A DNA stretch of 64,000 nucleotides from Bombyx mori (Eukaryota > Arthropoda > Insecta > Lepidoptera > Bombycidae): contig NC_085112.1 of assembly GCF_030269925.1 (NCBI RefSeq), positions 4,961,501-5,025,500 of the forward strand, in the 5' to 3' direction. Each line of letters begins with the position of its first letter. Within the stretch, counting starts at the first letter, position 1. Under the pieces are notes generated by a model. The model was not told the DNA's origin and ran no database searches. It saw nothing but the letters and a program-made list of their open reading frames with translations. Shown here piece by piece: positions 57,640 through 64,000 of this stretch. The translations under genes were made by a program, and so were the position numbers.

Positions 57640-59239
57640 GATGGCGCGTAACGGAAAAATGTGACGCGTAACCGAAAAATGTGACGGTAAATTTTTTTCC
57701 AACGCCGATAAGGAAGTTTCACTTCAATAATTATAAAATTAAATTAAATTATATGCGGGCAATAAGAGTGACAATTTTTTTGTTGCAATGTGCACTATGC
57801 GCGACATTACCCCCACTGCACTAAAACTGTACCGTACTTGTCACAAGTTTTGTCGAACAGTTTAATTGGGTACAAAGAATACATCAGTAATCAACAAAAC
57901 AAAGTATGCTTTTTAATCCATTTATTCGTTTTCAACAGGTTTACATGTCAATTAAACATTCAATTACAAATATCTAGACACGGATTCAACATTATATTAG
58001 TTTTAACTTGACCACGAGTTTCTAACAGCAATTTCGACTGCAGTATACAAGTCGAAAGAAAGTTTTAACATGTCATGGTAGTTTGATTGTACACGAAACA
58101 GTCATTTTGACTAGAAGACATCAAATTCACAATATCAAAGAACATCAACATCCAAGTTCATATTATAGTACATAAACACATATCTATGAAAATTTCTACA
58201 TTCAAAAACAAAGCACAAAAGTAAGCTGACACAAAACAAATTAACTTAATTCAAACAATAATTATAATTAATATAAAACTTATCATACAAATGTAAAATA
58301 AATGCAATACTGATTCCTCATCAGTACAGTGGTAAGTTTTTATTGAAAAACAAAAAGTTTTTGTTTACAATGTGCATTCTAGATTAATATATTTTGTAAA
58401 AAAAATAATTACACAATATTGCCTTTGAAAGTACACATAAATTATATCCATGTTTTTTTATTTTATTTTTTAGGGGACCTTCATTTAATTTATTATTCAC
58501 AATATTAGAAATCACTGGTGACAAGTCAAAAAGTCATAAAAGTTTTAAAATAAATGATGTGTTTAAATTATACTATTAAAAATATTAATTCCAATTTTCA
58601 CTTAATGTGTTTTTAACTGAAATATAAAATTAGTATACTGCTGATTTTATTATTTTAATTTGCTTTGAGCTTAATGACAATTTAATACTTTCTACCTAGG
58701 TAAAAATATATTTTTTAGACCTTAATGTCTAATGATGAACTTATCAAATACATAATTATACAATAGCAAAGATAGGTAATAATGATAATTACAGAAACAA
58801 AGTTTTGGCCTCTAATATTTCAAAGTAATTCAAAGTCAGATTTTGTTACACAATGTAACCAATAAAAACAATATTTTCACTCATATACTTACATTATATA
58901 CAGCTGCTGTATTGTAAAATGCTGCATCTTACAATTTGTTTCCTAACACTACCACATTTTGTTCATAATTTAAAAACATTGACAATAACATGTACACATT
59001 TCATGTTTTTTCTTAAAAATTTTTACTATTTGAAAGCTTTAAACTGAATGTGCTATCAGGTAAACCATAATTTTAAATAGCATATTATGACTATTTCAAG
59101 ATAGTACAAGTACAAGTAACACAGTAAAAGACAACTTACATGAAATGATGAAATACACAACACCAATATAACATCAATATATTTTCCATTTATGAATCTA
59201 GACTACAAAATTAAACAGTACTTCAAAACATTGTTGAGT

Positions 59240-59245
59240 TTTATT
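59240..59245 (-). promoter_or_regulatory. Candidate poly(A) signal of SHOC2
   Basis: AATAAA on the minus strand, about 96 bases after the SHOC2 stop. Confidence 0.45.
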
Positions 59246-59340
59246 TCACAACAAAATGAGTACACTTGCAAAGCAATGCATTTTTAAGCAATGTTGGTTT
59301 AATTGAAGTCACTGCTCCTCACAATACCTTCATCCTGATA

Positions 59341-61044
59341 TCACATAGCTCTGTATGGCCCTTGGGTTTTCAAATACTGGATTACCAAAGATGGTCCTGA
59401 ACTTACTACTTCTGAAGGAATAGAAGTCAATGGACAATTCTCAATGCTCATTATTTGCAAGTTTACACACAAAGCTAACTCAAATGGCAAATTGCATAAA
59501 TTAGGATTATCATTCAAGTATAAAGATTCCAAATTCTCCAGTGTGCCTATTTCTTCTGGTACATATTGTAAGTTATTCTCTCCCACGCTTAAAGATGTCA
59601 AATTTGTCAGATGGCCTATTGAGCGAGGCAAAGTTGATAACTGGTTTGACTGCACTATCAACTTTTGCAATTCATGTAAGAATCCTATTTCATTCGGGAG
59701 AACTTCAAGCTTATTCTCTTCCAAGTCGAGTACTCGTAGCTTCCTCAAATTTCCAATACTAGGTGGTATTCTTTTTAACAGGTTGTTTGACAATATCAGA
59801 ACTTCTAAATTTTGCAGACATTGAACATCATCAGGTAGTTTTGAAAGCTGATTAGTCCCCAAATTAAGTTCAACCATATTTAACCAAGTCCCAACATCTA
59901 AAGGAAGTGCAGTCAAAAGATTTTCCTTCATATTCAGTTTTGTTAAGTTTTTAGCTCTTGAAAATATACCATATGGTATTTTATCAATTTGATTATGTTC
60001 TAGGTTTATAGTAAAGACATTAGTAAATTGAGCAGGACCACCTGAAGGGTAGCTGGTGAAAGAATTACGGGAGAGAGTTATACTGGTGAGTTCACTCAAT
60101 CTAGCCAAGAGACCTTCAGGCAGCTGAGATATTGAGTTTCCTTCAACATTAAATTCATCCATATGTTTCAAATTGCTTAGAGTGGCAGGGATAGTCGAAA
60201 GCCCATTGTATCTAAGTCCCAATCTAGTAACTGCTGTAAGATTCCCAATACTTTCAGGAATATCCAATAAGTCATTATGTTGTAAGTCTAATGTAGACAA
60301 ATTTAGACAATTTCCAATCTCTTGGGGCAGATGCTCTAAGTGGTTGTGCGACACATCAAATGTTACAAGGTTTATCAATTTGCCAATTCCTGCAGACAAT
60401 TCCTTAATCTTGTTTTCTCGAAGACTCAGCATAGTTAAATTAGTGAGGTTTTCAATCCCATCTCCTACAACTCTGATTCTATTGAACCGTAGATATAAAG
60501 TTGTGAGAGATGTCAATTTATAAACCACTTCAGGTATATCATTTAATTTATTATGTCGTAAATCAAGAACCTTTAAAGATTTTAAGTTAGCAAGAGAATC
60601 TGGTAGGCTTGTTAATGAGTTTTCATTTAATGCGAGTGTTTGTAGATTGGACAAACAACCAAATTCTGATGGAAGTGCAACCAGCTTATTCCCATACAAA
60701 TAAAACTCTACTAAATGTGTAAGATCTCTAACATTTGGCGGAAGAGAAGTAATCGATGATTTGCTGAGATCCAATCGTATTACACCTTCTTCACGGCATC
60801 TAATGAATTCTTTAATAACGTCAAGATCAGCCTGTATTGGTTTGTTTTTCTTAGCTGTAGGTTTCGGTTTATTGGACTCCGGATGTTTAACAGTAACAAC
60901 TTTGGGACGAGCACCCTCAGTCGTAGTGATCGATGCTGCGGACAATTTCTTTTCCCTCATTGTGTGATATTTTTCCCTGGGGCTTACCGTACCGACGGAA
61001 TCCAAAGCTTCAGAGTTTTCTCGTGACGAGTTGTCGAGATTCAT
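59341..61044 (-). CDS. Shoc2: SHOC2/Sur-8 leucine-rich repeat protein
   Basis: An intronless coding frame of 567 residues (human SHOC2 has 582). SHOC2 is the scaffold of the SHOC2-MRAS-PP1C phosphatase complex that removes an inhibitory phosphate from RAF and so raises Ras-MAPK signalling. The first about 80 residues are basic, Lys-rich and disordered ([18 protein letters not shown]). Then about 20 leucine-rich repeats of 22-24 residues follow, of the LxxLPxxIGxLxNL type, including [39 protein letters not shown] and [15 protein letters not shown]. The C-terminal cap reads [19 protein letters not shown] and MSIENCPL, ending [12 protein letters not shown], nearly identical in this family. The start Met (MNLDNSS) is the first in frame. 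The gene is head-to-head with CstF-64. Confidence 0.96.
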   Translation of the reverse strand: MNLDNSSRENSEALDSVGTVSPREKYHTMREKKLSAASITTTEGARPKVVTVKHPESNKPKPTAKKNKPIQADLDVIKEFIRCREEGVIRLDLSKSSITSLPPNVRDLTHLVEFYLYGNKLVALPSEFGCLSNLQTLALNENSLTSLPDSLANLKSLKVLDLRHNKLNDIPEVVYKLTSLTTLYLRFNRIRVVGDGIENLTNLTMLSLRENKIKELSAGIGKLINLVTFDVSHNHLEHLPQEIGNCLNLSTLDLQHNDLLDIPESIGNLTAVTRLGLRYNGLSTIPATLSNLKHMDEFNVEGNSISQLPEGLLARLSELTSITLSRNSFTSYPSGGPAQFTNVFTINLEHNQIDKIPYGIFSRAKNLTKLNMKENLLTALPLDVGTWLNMVELNLGTNQLSKLPDDVQCLQNLEVLILSNNLLKRIPPSIGNLRKLRVLDLEENKLEVLPNEIGFLHELQKLIVQSNQLSTLPRSIGHLTNLTSLSVGENNLQYVPEEIGTLENLESLYLNDNPNLCNLPFELALCVNLQIMSIENCPLTSIPSEVVSSGPSLVIQYLKTQGPYRAM

Positions 61045-62093
61045 TCCGGATTATACAAGTATCACTTTTTTATTGTGCACCAGAAAATATGTGACTAAAA
61101 CGCATTTGATAAGATTTACTCATCTCATAGCATCAAAAACACAAATCAATACTTTTTAGTAGCATCAACTGGTGTTTTACGATCAAGGTACGAGGTAATT
61201 GTGATAATCTCAAATACAACTTGCACTCTAAGATAAAAGTTAATGAGATTAACCAATTTTCACAGAACGACTTGCAAATTATTATTGAACAAAATGTTAA
61301 GAATTAATGGTTTTGGAATTCGTTTTAGAAACCCTATCCATAGATGAGCTTCAATTCAATAGTCAATACACCTTTTTAAGGGATTTTATGACCTGGTAAT
61401 TAAGACCTTTAGGTCAAGTCTTATTTTAATTTATATTCCTATTTTTATGAAAAATGATAATAGGGAGTGAAATGAAGATGATTAATTTGAGACATTAATC
61501 AACTGGGATGAAACTAGATGAAATGAGATGAGATGATACGGGATGAAATATAATCTCAGTAAAATGGTGGTCATTTACTGAGATTTTTTCAGTAGACTTT
61601 TTGGAGGATCCCGAGAAGTTTTGTCCAGCGGCTTTGTTTTATTTTGTCTATTTAATGTTTCTTCAGGTTTAAATGTGTAATAACGGTGGCTTATTAACTA
61701 TTTAGTATCTGTGAAAGTGCACAAATGTGGGAAAACAAAATAAAGCCGCTGGACGTAACTTCTTGGAATCCTACAAATAGCCCATTGAAAAAGTCTCAGT
61801 AAATTACCACAGTTTTACTGAGATTATATTTGATTTCATATGAGTTGATTAATGTCTCAAATTAATCATCTTCATTTCATTTCACTATATTATCATTTTT
61901 CATAAAAATATGGATATAGACTTGACCTAAAGGTCTTAGTTACCATGTCATAAAATCCTATAGAAAAACCGTATATAGCTACAAACAAGTGAGTGAAACA
62001 AGCATTTGCGAAAAAGTAATTTTACAATTCAACGCATAAAAATACAATTATCGAAATTATAATTTATATCGGAATTAACATACAATTATAAAG
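61045..62093. promoter_or_regulatory. Bidirectional promoter space of SHOC2 and CstF-64
   Basis: 1,049 bases separate the two divergent ATGs. More than half is taken by the foldback element at 61380-61960, leaving about 335 bases next to SHOC2 and 133 bases next to CstF-64. No TATA box is evident. The sequence alone does not locate the transcription starts. Confidence 0.5.
61380..61960. mobile_element. Foldback (long inverted repeat) element, 580 bp
   Basis: The left arm starts GGATTTTATGACCTGGTAAT and the right arm ends with its reverse complement (ATTACCAT-type, GTCATAAAATCC at 61947-61958). The arms match imperfectly over about 250 bases, including GAAATGAAGATGATTAATTT against AAATTAATCATCTTCATTTC and TTTTGTCCAGCGGCTTTG against AAAGCCGCTGGAC. 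The roughly 90-base loop contains AGGTTTAAATGTGTAATAAC. It is non-coding, and a related half copy lies at 1184-1535. Confidence 0.88.
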
Positions 62094-63978
62094 ATGGATA
62101 AAAGTAAAGAAAAAGAGGAACAAAGCATCATGGATAAATCCATGAGATCTGTTTTCGGTGAGTTTTCTCCGAAAAAAACTTAAATAAATGTCTTCATATG
62201 GCCCTTTAAATTTCTTCTAATTACAAACATTGCTTCCAGTGGGTAATATACCATACGAAGCCACAGAAGAGAAATTAAAGGACATATTCAGTGAAGTAGG
62301 ACCCGTCTTGTCTTTCAAACTTGTCTTCGATCGCGAAACCGGTAAACCCAAAGGTTATGGGTTTTGTGAATATAAAGACCAGGAAACGGCTTTGAGTGCC
62401 ATGAGAAATCTCAATGGATACGAAATTGGTGGTCGTTCGTTAAGAGTAGATAATGCTTGTACAGAGAAATCGCGAATGGAAATGCAAGCTCTAATGCAAG
62501 GACCTCAGGTAACATTTACTCAAACGATTTTGATATTTTTAAGTTATTTTAATAAGCACTTTATACAACCTTAGAAATATTGTTTATGTTCACTATCTCC
62601 CAAATTTAACAATGACTTGGACGGGCATGGGATCCTTGATTGTACAGGAAATACTCTATATAAGTTAATCCTTAAGATTGGGAGAGTGTTGTCAGATATA
62701 GGCCTTGTAGAAGGATCAGAAGATTGTTTAGATTATATCAGTCAGCTAGAGAACAAATTGGTGGAATTGGTGATCTCAAACTTCAATAGGAGTTGCGATT
62801 AAAAATAGCAACTAAGATAGAATTCGTTTTAGTCCTTTCTATTACCTGTACTGTGTGAAGTCTATAAAATGGTGCATTGATTTCAAATGTGGTGGCCAGT
62901 ACCATGTACTGGTATGCAATTCTTGGCCAAATAATAATAGAAAGAATAAAATGCCCTTATCCATATAGAGCATAAAGAAACATGAACATGAACTATTGAC
63001 CGTCTTGAGAGTAGGTACTATACTATTTACGGCTTGATTCATAAAGAGTTTGGTAAAACTAATGATCTAGATTCTGGAAGCTTATTGTGACAGAAATTTT
63101 TTGAAGAAAAAAGCCTGGTGGATATTACCTGGAAAATAATGTGATAAACTAGGTGGACACAAAGATCACAGGTAGTCTTCACCACCAAGTGGCTTTTGGG
63201 TGTGATAGAGCAAGACCACACACATCATGAAGCTCAGGTATAAGCTTATGATTGAAGGAAGATGTTATGTATTTGAGTCTCTTAAGAGACTTAAAAGCAT
63301 TATCATACATCTGAGTCTGCTTTGCAATCATCCCTCTTGGGCCTTATATATAAATTTTCATTACCTCTGCTGTCATATAATTACAGGTAGAAAATCCTTA
63401 TGGTGATCCAGTAGAACCTGAAAAAGCACCTGAAGCAATCAGTAAAGCTGTGGCGACATTGCCTCCAGAACAGATGTTTGAACTGATGAAGCAAATGAAA
63501 CTTTGTATTCAGGTAAATAAACCATTTATATGTAGTTGAAAATTTCATTAGCTTAAGCTCCCAAAAGGCCAAGAGGCTGAAAAAAAACATTACATTGTAA
63601 TTAACAACGGAACTTATAAATAAATAGACATCCAGCAATATGAAAATTAAATTAAATCAATCTTTATTATAAATCTTCTAAGCCCAAATAAATGAAAGTC
63701 CTTATACAAATGCATTAGTAAAATTCAACAGAGATTTACAATTGTTTTAATTGATCATGAAAAATTAGAACTTCTTAAGCAAGTTCTAATTGCAAGTGAT
63801 ATCATAGTATAAAAATTATAAAAAACTAATGGGCTGCAAATAATAATTTATCATGTTGTATATATTCCAGAATAATCCTAATGAAGCTCGAAACATGCTT
63901 TTACAAAATCCGCAACTGGCATACGCGCTGCTACAGGCACAGGTCATAATGAGAATTGTCGATCCAGCCACTGCAGTT
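62094..63978 (+). CDS. CstF64: CstF-64, cleavage stimulation factor subunit 2 (5' part)
   Basis: Exons are 62094-62157, 62240-62508, 63387-63512 and 63871-63978. All are GT-AG, giving 189 residues before the gene leaves the window. The protein is the CstF subunit that binds the U/GU-rich element downstream of poly(A) sites and thus helps choose the 3' cleavage site. It opens [20 protein letters not shown] (RNP2 within VFVGNI, residues 20-25) with RNP1 KGYGFCEY near residue 62; the RRM runs to about residue 98. Exons 3 and 4 code for the hinge that binds CstF-77 or symplekin ([52 protein letters not shown]). The Pro/Gly-rich and C-terminal domains must lie to the right. It is divergent from SHOC2. 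Confidence 0.95.
62509..63386 (+). other. CstF-64 intron 2
   Basis: 878 bases. 62617-62802 contains an open frame (from an in-frame TTG) reading [20 protein letters not shown] and [20 protein letters not shown], with protein-like composition but no family I recognise. It could be a pseudogene or repeat fragment. The rest shows nothing clear. Confidence 0.4.
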
Positions 63979-64000
63979 GTGAGTATTGACAAATATGAAA

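Larger units (their letters stand above)
56661..59340. other. Intergenic stretch between Mtl and SHOC2
   Basis: 56830-57010 is GC- and CpG-rich. Just after it, 57069 opens MPGPNTNDHIVDSGTERFII then runs out of frame; a second frame reads DDEEPTPSTSSGATINL and ends near 57263. This looks like a decayed short acidic protein of unknown family. 57520-57639 is a tandem duplication. From 57800 to 59340 the sequence is AT-rich and probably includes the SHOC2 3' UTR. Confidence 0.5.

Noticed and set aside
1..64000. CRISPR arrays, bacterial operons, integrated viruses
   Set aside because: There are no regularly spaced direct repeats and no bacterial or viral gene sets. All multicopy sequence fits eukaryotic transposable elements or short tandem duplications.

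Overview
The window is AT-rich lepidopteran genomic DNA, almost certainly from Bombyx mori or its wild relative B. mandarina. It carries more than a dozen copies of a tRNA-derived SINE that I recognise as the Bm1 type. It also carries the 3' tail of one non-LTR retrotransposon family many times over, jockey-like and RTE-like LINE debris, and several kinds of DNA transposon. Genes are split by short, clean GT-AG introns, and the proteins read from the exons are clearly insect-like.

Layout. 1-6081: repeats only. 6082-16413 (+): ten exons of an animal haem peroxidase whose 5' end lies outside what I can see. 19570-21849 (+): a large exon coding for a very acidic, Asn/Lys-rich protein; its start exon is missing. 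22-27 kb: LINE and Harbinger remnants and a pogo-like DNA transposon. 27644-28012 (+): prefoldin subunit 6, intronless. 28-31 kb: repeats. 31179-37164 (-): testin (PET plus three LIM domains), five coding exons. 38664-53486 (+): Mtl, the Mig-2-like Rho GTPase, five coding exons, with a complete LINE reading frame (43202-46162) and a hAT-like element in intron 1. 53.5-59.3 kb: repeats and AT-rich DNA. 59341-61044 (-): SHOC2/Sur-8, intronless coding region. 62094-63978 (+): first four exons of CstF-64, running off the window.

Relations. Testin and Mtl are divergent neighbours about 1.5 kb apart, and both belong to families that act on the actin cytoskeleton. SHOC2 and CstF-64 are divergent neighbours about 1.05 kb apart, and a 580 bp foldback element sits in that shared promoter space. 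No operon-like arrangement or single pathway links all the genes.

Main lead. The 3' ends of the SINE and of the complete LINE can be aligned by eye at roughly three positions in four, including the terminal GCAATAAAA. Each tail is closed by a base-paired stem, and the stem sequences differ in a compensating way (GTAGGCAG/CTGCCTAC in the LINE, AGGTGGGTGG/CCACCCACCT in the SINE). Solo copies of the LINE tail all begin at the same stem. This suggests that a folded 3' RNA structure, not only sequence, defines the retrotransposed unit and lets the SINE use the LINE's machinery. Other leads are a LINE inserted inside the helix-turn-helix codons of a pogo-like transposase, and two foldback copies whose central loops lie in opposite orientation.
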